DNA of 64,000 nucleotides from Favolaschia claudopus. Taxonomy: Eukaryota > Basidiomycota > Agaricomycetes > Agaricales > Mycenaceae. Location of the stretch: positions 62,001 to 126,000 of the forward strand of contig JAWWNJ010000237.1 of assembly GCA_037176885.1 (NCBI GenBank). Reading direction: 5' to 3'. Each line of letters begins with the position of its first letter. Position 1 is the stretch's first letter. The translations under genes were made by a program, and so were the position numbers. Of the stretch, positions 24,517 to 35,758 are shown piece after piece. The notes beneath the pieces are model-generated. The model searched no databases. It was not told the DNA's origin and saw nothing but the letters and a program-made list of their open reading frames with translations.

Positions 24517-24788
24517 ATGAGTGACGACGTCGACGACGCCCAAGACAAAGCCCAAGAGCGTCCGAGTCGAGGTACATGGTGCACTTTCTATTTTGGGCTG
24601 AAATCAAACCTGAGCAAACAACCAATCTATTCATAGCTCTTCGTCTCTTCAAATCTGTCATCTATCATCTCATCTACGACTGGCGTGGTCGCTGGTTGCA
24701 GTCGCTCGTCGTCCGTTCACGTCGCTGGCAGGATAAGAGTCAGCAGGTCCACCAGTCTGCGTTTGCAGCCATCGTCGCATTTAGATGA
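24517..24788 (+). CDS. Possible 68-residue protein with one intron
   Basis: Two exons, 24517-24571 and 24637-24788, join at a GTACAT donor and CATAG acceptor to give 69 in-frame codons including the stop. The protein starts MSDDVDDAQDKAQERPSR and continues ALRLFKSVIYHLIYDWRGRW. No family is recognised. The clean phase is the only support, so chance is not excluded. It lies in the 695 bp gap before the EF-hand gene; nothing else is seen in that gap. Confidence 0.3.
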
Positions 24789-25131
24789 TTATCATTGCCC
24801 ACTCTCCACGAAGGAGCGTCTCGTTCGCAGAATCTATTGTCTGCCTGGTACTTGGAGCCTGCTCGAATAACACATAGTGTGTTGATCTTATACCCAACCG
24901 AATTCTGAGCCTTTTCGTTCATCTGGTCCGAATCAAAAGTACTAGTGTTCAAATTCGAAGAAATCTCAATTTTCTCTCGACGCGTCCCACACACTCGCAC
25001 CGTAAATTGATCAGCGCCCGCTGACATCTCTGGCAGATTTTCTTGACCACCGTCGCTTGTAATGGTACTTAAAAGCACGCAGTATATCGCTACTCCACCA
25101 AAATTTTCTCCCCCCCCAAGTCTGAGACAAC

Positions 25132-28100
25132 ATGCCGATGCCCAAGTTGCTGAAAAAGATTAGCAGGAAAAATCTTCGCAGTCCGCGATCCAGTGACGGT
25201 TCAGACGTGGCGGAGCAAGATATTCCCTCCTCTTCCTTCGTCAAACTTCGACGGGCTGTATGGCTTTCCTGTCGCCAACTCTCCCTTCGTACTTCGAAAG
25301 TGCAAACAGTTCTCCCTCTGGATCTCCGCGACCTCGAATTGTTGAACTAGAGCGCTCTTATTCCGATAACGGATATTCACCGGGCCCATTCAGTTCCGAG
25401 TTTCACCGCCAGCAATCCTCTTTGACGGGTTCCAGATCTACAGAGCACTTGCCCATAAAGCGCCCCTCATACGGTGTCATCGAGAATCTACCAGCTCGGC
25501 ATCCCTCGCATGGTGCCGTTGTCGATCTGCCACCGTTGCAGCCTCCTCGCGGTTTGCCGATCGCTTACCTCCAAAACCAGCCTCACCGGTTCGTTCCGAG
25601 ACTCCGCCGTCTAGAAACACATCGTACACAGGGAGCGACCACTCCAGACCGTATACCAGCCCATCCTCGCACCATGTCTACTATATACCTCCCCATCCCC
25701 CCTTCAGGCGACTCCCAACGGGTACACGAGACAAAGAACGACTTCTCATACACCCGGTCACGGAGGATCTTATGGGAACGCCAATCCTCCATCTCCTCCG
25801 ATTTCTGCTTCCGGCGATCCTCATGGCAAAGAGGGCGATCTACTTTCGTGCCCTCGCCTTCACAGCTCTCGTATCTGCATGTAGATGAAACCAATCCATC
25901 GAAGCCGATCGTCCCTGTAATTGTAGGCAAATCCTCTCCTCCAGGTCATGCACCTTCCGAGGACGAACCGTCGAACAATCTGGCCGACGCCTGGACGATA
26001 GCTATCACCGCTCCCAAGACATCGAAGGCCGACAAGGTGCTGCAAGTAATCGGTGGGCCATCGCTCCCTTTTCAGATGGTGTGTTAATCATGGTTCCAGA
26101 AACTAATGTAGCGGTTGCCTCGACCAAAACAGGGACAGCGGACGTGGTCATCCATGGAATCGCGTCAGGGTTGTCGGCCGTTGGTGGCATGGATGCCATC
26201 GAGCAAGGGATCAACACATTTACACACGCTTTGGACGAGGTTGCCAAACTGCATCCGTGCGTATACCCACCCACTTCGGTGCATGAACTCACCGATTTTC
26301 TAGATTCATTGGCGGTAGGTTTTTCTCTGCAGTGTACTTGCTTGGCAAACAATCGAATGTTAGTCGCTGTCATGGCGTTCAAGGCTGTCTGGGCGCTCGA
26401 ACAGAAGCGACGAGAGAACGATCGGCGGATCCTCGCACTACATCTGGAAATGAAAGACATGATGGGCGTTCTTCTACAGTACGGGGTTTCTGTTCCTTTC
26501 CTTTTTTATCCACTCATTTCGTCGAATTCTTTTTTAGACTCAAGAATGTCAAGGATGCGGATGAAGTTGCGCCCGACGGAAGCTCCATCAAAGGTCGATT
26601 GCAGGAGATCGTGAATATCGCAACAGATGATATCAAAGCATGTGTGTAGTATTCTTAATTTCTTTGACTTTCGTCTCATGACTTGCAGGTGCCAATGTCG
26701 GTCTCTTCCTGGCTCTGCACACCGATTAGCATTGACGGTGCGACAGGCTTGTGACGCCTATACCAAGAAAAAATTGGTTGTCAAAGTTCTCAAAGGTCCT
26801 GTTTGGGAAGGAAAATTGGTTAAATTTGCAGGAACGTTCACGAAGCGACGTTCTGAGTTTGAATTTGCCCTCAGTGTCCACACCGCTGTGGGGGTGGATG
26901 CCGTCAACAAAGTAACTCAAGAAATGAATCAAAAGATGGATAAGCTGCTCGACATGTTCGCTTCCTTTGTCACACCCCAACAGAAGGAGGTATTGCGGTA
27001 AATGACCTGTTTGACTCAGATACTGTTGTTGAACGTTCTACAGGATTGTTGAACAGAAAGGCGGTCTGCAAGCTTGCCAGGAGAATGATGAAGTGCTCAG
27101 GGAGCTGAGCGGTCTGGAAAGCAAAACCGCGACCTCCGTCGGAGCTGGCTCAATGGGAAAGTCCACACCTCAGACCTCCGCATTGGATGACCTCAAGGAT
27201 GACCTGTTGATCGATCCCGAGGTTGCAATTTCGGAAAACAAGACGGCTTTTTCGCGCAAATTTGAAGTGCAGAAGCGGCAGATTGTGTACTGGCTTCTTG
27301 TATGCCGATTCTCAAAAACTCATTTACCCCACAGGGAGGAGTTAACTAAAGTGATTGAGCGCGAGGGTGATCGGGTTATCAGTGCTGTTACGGCGGGCCC
27401 ACATGACAAAATCATCGACCCAGTGGGTGTTCTATCTCATTGTTCGCAACTCATCTAATCGCGGGCAACTCTTACTGTATGATAGGATGTTCATAGAATA
27501 TGGAAAGAAATGGTATGCTTTACTTTCGTGCATGAACTTCCTTGCCTTGATTCTCTTCCAAGGGTTGGCGTGGCAGCGTGAAGGTACGTATGTGCTCCTC
27601 GATTCCTCTCAACGAGTATCAACGGAAGCCACCAGTCACGGCATTTTGTTATGGCTCTACGCGACTATTATCAGGAGGGCACAGAGGACCCGGATGCTGC
27701 GGCGCCGAAGCGTGGCGCTGACGATTGGGCGCTGGAGTATCTGAATGTTTCCCGCCTTCAGTCTATATCTGAAGCATTCGACGACGATGCTTCGGGGTTT
27801 ATCACAGTAGCGGAGGCTAATACATTCACCGCCGGTAGACCGTTAGATTGGTCGTGAGTGGAAAGAAAATTTGTAGATAACCTTCTGACCCAGTTTTCAG
27901 TCTTCCTCACTGGATCGCAATGTGGGCCATAGGTTTCCATCAAGCGTCGTCGATGTATGCTGCGAAAATCCGAGAATTGATTGCAAAGATGTTTGCACTC
28001 AGAACACGCGTTTTGCCCGCCAACAGAGCGGCTGTCAATACTTATCTAGACACGATTTACCGCGACGTGACATCTCTAGAGTCGGCTCTGGCACCCTGTT

Positions 28101-30692
28101 TTGTTAACGAAACTCTTCAAGCGAAGTTCAATAGCTATGTTATGGCCGAAGAGGCTCGACTACTTGCCAATCTAGAAGCGGTTGATTATGACCTGGATGC
28201 TCTCGATACCGTACCTCTCATCACCGGGCCGGGCCGCATTGAAAGAGTATTGCTCTATCATGTATGTATCACAGTCATACCATGACTAAAGAATTTGTTT
28301 CTAGTTCCTCCTCCCTCTGATCTTTCTCCTCCTCAAGCGAGATTTCGAAATCTTCAGGATCTGTCAAAGGAAGGCGAGGACATGCAATTATCCCAGAGAT
28401 TGTGTCTCAGTTTGATCCACAGGTAGTACACGTTGACGAATTATGGGACAGTGCGGATACAATCTGTTGGGTGCTCAGAGCTGCACAGGACCGCGTTGAT
28501 CTCCTGCGCTCCGTATTTGCTCAGCAAAAGGTTAGTCTTTTGTACTCGTCAGGAAACCAAATCGATGGCAATGACCCAAGGTCGATATGACACAAGAGTT
28601 CAAAACTTTTTCACACGGACTTGTAAGTTGATTGGTTTGATTGACAAAGTCGTGTCTCATACTGCTTCAATAGTTTCAATATTTGCATGATCCGAGCGGT
28701 TTATGGGACGCGAAAGTAGTTTTGGCTCAGGACTTCCCCGATTACCCTTATGACGATGCGTTGGAAGCTCAAGACGTCGACACGGAGAAGTTGTTGAACT
28801 ATCCTCTAGGACTTGAGAAATTAGACTTTGCGGCGTACAACAATGAGCCAGAGCGGAGTACACCGACAAGCACAAACAGCCGGCCATCTTCTGCACTCAG
28901 CGGTACGACCTATCATTAAATTTTCGTTCATTCTCATGACATTCCTTCCCCAGCCATTTTGGGAGCATGGAATGGCTTCGTGTATTCTACTCCATCGTCC
29001 CCGGTTCCGTCATCGGGAATGATCTCAATGAACCTTATGGCCAACGGAAGCCGGCGGTTTCAAGCGTCTTCTCGATCGAATATGTCCGATTTTACCATCG
29101 CCGGAGATTGTGCTGGAGAGAGCTCCGAAACCGTCAAATTCACATTCAAGCGAACTTTCCCGGCTCGTTTCTCTCCACAATTTTTTTCCGGCCGATGGTT
29201 GGTCGCCATCGTAGTGAGTGTGATTCATTGTCTGATATCTTCCCATTTTGTCAAGGTCAAGAGCTCAACAATCGCTGACTGGAACTTGGGATTGCAAGTT
29301 GATCCTCAGAGTCATGTCGGAGTTTTCATTTTCAAACGTATAATACCCGAATACATGTGCTTCTTTCCCGCACCGACAGCACTGAAACGAACTGGAATTC
29401 GGGCCCTGTGGACATTTGCCATATCCGCTGTTCGTTTTGCGATACGCAAAAGCAACTGGTCCTGGGCTTTCTTCAAACAAAGAGCGGAGAATCAAAAACG
29501 CTTCATTGAACTTTATATTCGGAAGACGCGGTATGGTCGCCCGCTCAGTGCCAAGGAACAAGTGCGCACACATTCTTTCTCATTCAATGCTCTCTCACCC
29601 ATCCACTAGACCGAACTCGGCCTATTACAGAAGTGCGTAATCAAAGGACACTGTTATCACTTCTGACTGACTGCTTACGATGACCCTATCAGATCATTCA
29701 CCACCAGAGATTCCAGGTTTTTCCATTCGATTGCTGAAAGTCGAATTAGAGTTACTACTGGCCACGAGTGAATTCTGTCACATTGATTATGCAGTAAAGT
29801 TACTTACGTTGTCGCTCTCGCAGCGTGCGGTGCGACTGTTGTACTGGGGTTATAGGTGGCGCTAGAGTCACTTGCTTGACATGCAGGCTCGAAGACAGCT
29901 TCGACACGGTATAGTGATTTGCTGCATCGACGAGTGTTTTCGTTCATTAATTGCTATAGGTTGACTTTTGTGACACTCCCTCTTGCATGTCGACCAAGGT
30001 GATACCCTCAGGAATGACAGTACGTTATCATTGACGTGTGGTATATGTCCCCGACTCACTCTGACTCCAGCGGCCCGCATTTGCCCGCGCACAATCTGCT
30101 CAAATTGAGACGAGTTGTCCATATAAGGCAATTTGGCAAAACATATCGTGATGCCAAAAGAGCTCTGGCAAAAGCTAGACAGCTATTCCCTTCCCCCGAA
30201 ACAGACATGGATGTTAGCGCTCCGGATTCCCACTCTATGCCGACTGCGCCCAAGTGTGCTGCATGTACTCGACCTGTCACACAACCGTGCTGGTTCTGTG
30301 TACAGTGCGAAGGTTAGAAGTCATCTGTTACAATATGACTCTATCTCATTCCTGTTCTAGAGCCCAGCTTCATCTGTCTTGAATGTGAATCGGACACCCA
30401 GAAAAAAATCGCTTTTGGCTATCACCAGGCTCACTCGCATGACCTAGTTCGAGTTCAAGAGTACGTGGAAGAAGTCGAGATTACTCTTGAAGGTCGACTG
30501 GCAGACTTGGAGCAGCGATTTATCGAACATGAGTTAAACATGAATCAGAGGCTGAGCAGGTTAGAAGCCAAGGTTGATGATCGTCTGCTCAAAGTGGATG
30601 ATCGTCTTCTGCTTGTCGAAAAGTTACTAGAACGAGTTCTTATTAGCTTGGAGCGCAGGTTCGCAATTGATGTTGTATCTAGAACAGCATGA
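25132..30692 (+). CDS. Large EF-hand and ZZ-type zinc-finger protein, agaricomycete-type family
   Basis: ATG at 25132 begins MPMPKLLKKISRKNLRSP, a basic Ser-rich region running to about 26050. A helical region follows (SKADKVLQVIG, ALDEVAKLHPCVYP, NDRRILALHLEMKDMMGVLL, AYTKKKLVVKVLKG). It resembles the N-terminal helical modules of fungal STAND-like proteins. Near 27780 there is one canonical EF-hand loop, DDDASGFITVAE, followed by RPLDWSLPHWIAMWAIGF. A long helical C-terminal part follows. The end carries a zinc-finger-like region, CAACTRPVTQPCWFCVQCE, FICLECE and HSHDLVRV, then a coiled coil with a tandem RLEAKVDDRLLKVDDRLLL repeat. More than ten introns are present, and the frame also slips near 25270. 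Function is unknown; calcium sensing is suggested only by the EF-hand. Confidence 0.65.
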
Positions 30693-30703
30693 AAATCCAA
30701 TGT

Positions 30704-32404
30704 GTAGAGCACGTCCGCCGGATCCGGCGGATCCGCCGGACGTTGCCGTGAACGATCTGGTCTCTCCTTCAGTGGGGCGAAATTCGTGAACGATGAGTGG
30801 CCCTCAGATATTTTAGCCTGGCAGCTTAACGACCCAGGCCAAATCGTGCACGACCTTGGTCCTCGTCAACGGAACCCTGAATCGTTCAAGTTTAACTGAT
30901 TCGTTCAGGATATATACGACTTCGTTCAAGACAGGTGTGGGCTCCTTCAAGGTTTTCAGTCTCATTCACGACCTGTCTAAACGTTCAAGAATGCTCGAGC
31001 CCGTTCACGATCTTTGTATTCGTTCAAGCTATTGCTGCTCATATCTCAATAAATCTCATTCATTCACGGTTGGCGCCGCATCAGGAAAAAAACCTGAGAC
31101 TACAATTAGTACAAAGCCATATGTAGTTCTGATAGATGCTATAGTCCTGTAGCTTGACCACCAAAATATAGCACGGCATAGCTCCCACCAAAAATCTGTA
31201 GCATGCCATACTTAGTTGCCATAGCTCGATCTGCGCTGGCTCGGTTGCACAGTAGCCTATGTATTCATGTATAGCTCTAGATTTTTTTGCAACTCAGATT
31301 CAAAGATGCACAAAAAAAGAGCAGACTCGGAGGAAAAATGAATTTATTAAATACTACTACAACAGGGTAGACAGGGCACGAAGAGGTAGGAAAACTACGA
31401 CAAATGCGCACGACGCGGAGCGTATGATGTCAGTGATGAAAATGTTGGCAGCGTCGGCGGGCGGGCGGGATGTGACACTGTCTAGTTTCGTTGAGTTGGA
31501 TCAAACCGGGCGCGGAGTGACCGGAGGAAGGTGGAGCGATGGCGATACAGGGTGCAGCGTCGGCAGCCGAAAGGAACAGTGGGCCGCGAGAGAGGGAGAA
31601 TGGGAGGGTGGGAGGGTCGTGAGTAAGCTGCGGGAAGGAGGAGGAAGGGTGCATGCACCTTGCGAGCTTGGGGTTTGAGAGAGCGGGTGGAGGGGCTTTT
31701 GATATATAGCAAAAGAAGGGTAGCTATGAAGCAGTCAATGAAGACGAAACGAAAAGGGAAACAGCGTGCGACACACATCGGTTTGGAACTGCGCTCGATG
31801 TGAGGGGTTTGCCAATGGGTGGTGAAAGGGAGGCGGTGAAAGAGCGCGAAGGCGGGTCGAAGTGATGGTCCGGCACTCAGAAGATACAGTTAGAAGGTAG
31901 AAGAGGACATTAAAGAGCATTGGACACAACATACGGGAATGACTGCCCGGCGGGATATACAGGTGCGGGTCACAAACGTCGCGGGACAGGGAGAAGGGCA
32001 GGGGGGAACTGGAAGAACATGGGGGGGAAAGACAAGAAGCAACTGTTTGTTTGGCCGACTGTCGGCTCGATGAAGCCCGTTTCGTGGAGGGATTGCATAA
32101 ATCGTGTTTGAGTCGGGCAAGCGCGTGAACGAGCCGAGTATTCGTGTTCGATTGAGTCGACCATGAAGGAGTGCGGAATCCGTGAATGAATTTACTGATT
32201 GTATTTGAGAATAATCGTGAACGAGTCAAGCTCTCTTGAATGGTGGTAGGTAATCATTAACTAGGCCGCAAATCGTGCACGATGACCAGGGTCGTGCACG
32301 AAAGCCCACAGATCGTTCAAAATTTGAGCAAACCTTCACGGCCTCTGGGCTCGTTCACGATCACATCCGCCGGATCCGGCGGATCCGGCAGATCAATTCT
32401 CTAC
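30704..32404. mobile_element. 1.7 kb transposon-like element with terminal inverted repeats, no transposase seen
   Basis: The left end GTAGAG (30704) and right end CTCTAC (32404) are inverted. Just inside each end lies a GC-rich palindromic block built from CCGCCGGATCCGGCGGAT (30714-30740 and 32366-32392). Both subterminal zones carry many copies of a short motif close to TCGTGAACGA or TCGTGCACGA, in both orientations (for example near 30748, 30785, 30843, 32126, 32214, 32270, 32290 and 32350). Short CGTTCAAG variants are also present. The interior (about 31100-31900) is purine-rich on the plus strand and has no convincing gene, so the element looks non-autonomous. No target-site duplication is obvious. 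Subterminal repeats of this kind are seen in KDZ-type fungal DNA transposons, but the assignment is a guess. Confidence 0.65.
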
Positions 32405-32707
32405 AGATTACTTGTTCTCAGAACAGCCGCAATCTAAATTTCGGCTACCCAGCGTTGAGAGAACCGAGAGACACGGCACAGCCAGACCTTGGCACCAGGT
32501 CCCTTCCTCATCGATGATGCCGAATGAGGACCCGGGAAGCTCTGCCAAAGGGTCTCTCGCTTTCTTCCGCTCAGATCCTTTCGCATAGGCTCGAGCTGCT
32601 CTGAGAATAGTCGCTCGATTAAAAAGGACAAATTTAAAAAAATTGTTGTTTGGGATCGGACATGCACTATCGTAGGTTGAGTACACTTGAGAGGAACAAA
32701 ACATAAC

Positions 32708-32789
32708 TGCCCCCTGGCCCAGCTGGTTAAGGCGCACGACTGTTAGCTTGTTCAATCGTGAGATCGTGAGTTCGAGCCTCACGGGGGCA
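32708..32789 (+). tRNA. tRNA-Asn(GUU) with a 9 nt intron
   Basis: The acceptor strands TGCCCCC and GGGGGCA pair perfectly. The D arm contains AGCTGGTTAAGG. The anticodon stem CACGA/TCGTG encloses the loop CTGTTA..A with anticodon GTT, interrupted after position 37 by 9 nt (32746-32754). The T arm is GTGAG TTCGAGC CTCAC. Without the intron the tRNA is 73 nt. Confidence 0.93.
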
Positions 32790-32797
32790 GTTGATTG

Positions 32798-32824
32798 TTT
32801 TGACTGATTTTTTTTTTTTTTTTT
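32798..32824 (+). terminator. RNA polymerase III terminator
   Basis: A TTTT at 32798-32801 and a run of 17 T at 32808-32824 follow directly after the tRNA-Asn gene. Confidence 0.85.
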
Positions 32825-33069
32825 AAAGAAAACAAAATAAGTGCTATTTGATTGCTTCACACCGCGCTTCTGCTATATCTGCTGATACATAGGAAGCCGA
32901 GTGTTGAGCGTCTGAGATACAATCTCGTCTCTCTCCCGTCACTATTAATTAAGCTCACTAAACAAGTACATGAATTATCCCGGGGCATGGCAAATGACGA
33001 GTGCCGTATGATTATGAGTTGCAAGCGTCCTCTCATGAGGAGAGTTTCTGCCGCGAGACTCGTGCAGAT

Positions 33070-34391
33070 TTAGTCGTGATGATGGTGCGAGCTCGCATCT
33101 TTGATGAAAGCATTTGAACCCTTGATATTGAGGAATGAGTACTGCAAAACAAGGAAAACAACATATGAGCGACTATTTCGTGTTTGAATCAGAGTACACT
33201 GTACCTCTGCCAAATCAGTTGATCCTCCGACATTGTAGTTTTGATAGACAAGATTTGGTTCTGTCCAGAACGGGCGTAATCCAGCGGCCTCGAGCATCTC
33301 CCACCAAGCCAAGTACTCCTCGAAATTCATGTTCCAGATGTGAACTTCCAGTTGAAGCTGCCCAAACGGCAATGGGCGACCAGAGGCGAGGTATGGCTTG
33401 AGGAGCGCCGTCAGCGTCTCGAATTCCCAGCGCTCGATATCAATCTACAGAGACGGTGTCAGATCTGAGCACCTTGAACGAGCGGCCCGGAGCATACTTT
33501 GAGTATATCAATGTGAGTATGGCCGTTCAGCTTCATCAGGCTTTCAAGGGTGTACATCTTGTGTTCATCCTCAGGCCCATGACTGTCTTTACCCGCAAGG
33601 CCATACGGCTTGAAATGCGTCCGACTTGCTTGGGTCGACGATATTTGTGGTCCGAAAGACTTGACCGAGAAGTCATATCCCCAGATCTGACATTCTTGTG
33701 TGTTAGCAAGAATTTCGGCCTCGAAAGATGACTCGTAGTTGATTCCTAGCTAACGGTCAGCATCAAATTCGAGAATTTCAATTCCAGGCGCACCGAAAGA
33801 ATAGACGATACAATCCGGTTTGTGTTCCACCCGCGACAGTCCACATACCCACTTGCCTCCGTCCCCAAGCGCTCCCAGCCTGACAGTGATGAGTCAAAGC
33901 AGCATCGAAAACGAAAGAGGTACCTTTGAATTTCATGTGGGCAATTGTAGGCCGCTGGGAAAAAGTCCCCTGAAAAACAGTCAACTACGTCGCTACGTCT
34001 ATGGGTAGCCACTTACAGACGGTATATGCGGGCCATGGGCTGACGTTTGGTGGGAACCTAGAAAGAGATGACGCCGACGCCCAGACACAGTTTGCTGTAT
34101 TGCTTACAGCTGAATATCTTTAACGGTTGGGCCCCATTTTTTTATCAGACCTTTGACGGAATGAGATGATATTCACAATTTTCATTCAAACCAACCTTGA
34201 CGGTCTTTAAGCAGCTTTTGGTATATGTGTTCTGACCGCTCGAGACGACCGGGAAGATCATGAGCGGGCCAAGCTCGTCCCGTTGTATACGGGACTGCAG
34301 AAGGCTGGTAAGGTCCCAGAAGGTAAAAAGTCAAGCCCAGAACGACAAAGACGAAGAAACTGTAGGCTGGGTGACGGGATACCACCGACAT
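33070..34391 (-). CDS. Membrane-anchored methyltransferase-domain protein (Methyltransf_22-like)
   Basis: ATG at 34391 gives MSVVSRHPAYSFFVFVVLGL, then TFYLLGPYQPS, a type II signal anchor. The stem region RLERSEHIYQKLLKDRQGWF follows. Later exons read GKWVCGLSRVEHKPDCIVYS, FGINYESSFEAEILANTQEC, QIWGYDFSVKSFGP and KPYGLAGKDSHGPEDEHKMY, then HIDILKIDIERWEFETLTAL and PFGQLQLEVHIWNMNFEEYL. The protein ends SSHHHHD at 33070. The SFG..ESSFE, YGYD-like and KIDIExWE motifs match the fungal and animal methyltransferase domain family that includes METTL24-like secretory-pathway proteins. The acceptor substrate is unknown. Four or more introns occur. Confidence 0.75.
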
Positions 34392-34469
34392 GGTGGTGTT
34401 GAGAGGAAAAGACTCGCAAGTGTTTTTTGACAGCAACACTCTTGGTTTCTTACGTACATCCTGATCGCC

Positions 34470-34723
34470 ATGCCGAACGACGACCAAGCAGCCTTCGACC
34501 TTCTTGGCCCTATCTCAAACCCGTATAGCAAGCCTCTCGACGCTGAGAATGGACTAGACGTTGCTTGGTAGTATCTCCGTGTATTTTTATCAATTGACAC
34601 TTGGATTCAAGCTGTTGACGCTCAATGTATAGGTTCCCGGCTTTTCCTTCACTATCTGCGCTGCTCTATCTATGCTGCACTCCTTGTAGGGTTTGGAATG
34701 GTCACTTCACGACTTGCAAGTAA
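34470..34723 (+). CDS. Possible small protein, divergent from the methyltransferase
   Basis: ATG at 34470 starts MPNDDQAAFDLLGPISNPYS and KPLDAENGLDVAW, a plausible conserved cytosolic N-terminus. A canonical intron lies at 34568-34632. In the spliced frame the product ends after a cysteine-containing hydrophobic stretch (FPSLSALLYLCC) at 34721-34723. A shifted frame would give a better membrane segment (GFSFTICAALSMLHSL). The true C-terminus is therefore uncertain. No family is recognised. Confidence 0.35.
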
Positions 34724-35758
34724 TTGAAGCGTCGGACTGCGGCGCGGCCGCGAGAGCATCATGTCTCAGTCTAAGCGTAAAAAGTATTTCTGGTATATTT
34801 TCATCGGGATTCTTGTTCGAGAGTGTGTTCCTCGTACGTATCTCTCGTTCTCCTCTTTTCTGCTGCGACCTAACTCCTAGTTGATTACTTTTCTCAAGCT
34901 GATCAGACGATTCAATCACGATTGTTCGCCGCCTAAATTTTGTCTTCGAGTGTCACCGTGCCCCCGGAATAAGCAAACAACCTGTCTTTTCCGAAGACGC
35001 CACGATGAGTTGGCGAATCGTGTGGGTGGTCGAGGCTACAGGGAAAATATTGCACCCGTTATGCGGGTATGACCTTTCTACCTAGGCTCCTGTTCTGAAT
35101 ATGTTCTTTGTCCCACATCGGATGCTCGTCGTCCTCATTCGCTTCCCCCAAGTTCCTTGCTCATCGTCCCACACTCGCTGCTCTTTGTTTTACCTCCCCG
35201 CTCGTCATCTGAAGTCGGCCGCTTGTCGTCTCATCCGCTGGTTATCTTATCGACTCTGCAGCCTACCGCGGAAAGATTACGACCAGGTGCAAGATTAAAT
35301 GACGCACAGGCTGTGTCCACTTCACGACTACGTATGAGTGGTGATCCCTTTGGATGCCCTGGTTGCTTGATTTGCCAATTTTTTGTCCAGATGCATATGG
35401 GCCCTAGAATACCCTGTTACATGGTCACACATTGTACGCACCTGCGTGTTTTTGTCCATTTGAATGCATCCATCTCGTTACAACACTGAGAAAATCGATC
35501 TTTTTTTAAGAAAATGGTGGACCTTTAATATACTTCATGTATTGGCTTTCCTTTCCGTTTGCCCTATTCCTTAGTCGAAACCAGTCTCCACTTGTGATGA
35601 CTGAACGCGTCGCGAACTTGAGTAAGTACGTCACAACTGGGACACGGTCATGTGAGGTGTGACCTGTTGTTTGGCCGCCTTGGGTTGGCCTTAGCCGCCG
35701 CCTTTCTTGCCTCCCCTTTGCACAACCACACGGTCTACGATTTATCTTGCCTTCGCCC
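34724..35758. other. No gene supported; 5' flank of DBF4
   Basis: A short frame near 34758 (MSQSKRKKYFWYIFIGILV) has a membrane-like segment and could be an exon of the preceding small gene, but no joined model is convincing. An ACGCGT box lies at 35605-35610, about 150 bp before the DBF4 start. Confidence 0.4.

Noticed and set aside
31259..32229. Open frames of 139 and 164 codons on both strands inside the transposon-like element
   Set aside because: Their composition is driven by purine-rich DNA; no transposase or other motif is seen.
33070..34391. Poly-His end of the methyltransferase as a metal site or tag
   Set aside because: Four His followed by Asp at the very end is short and there is no partner motif.
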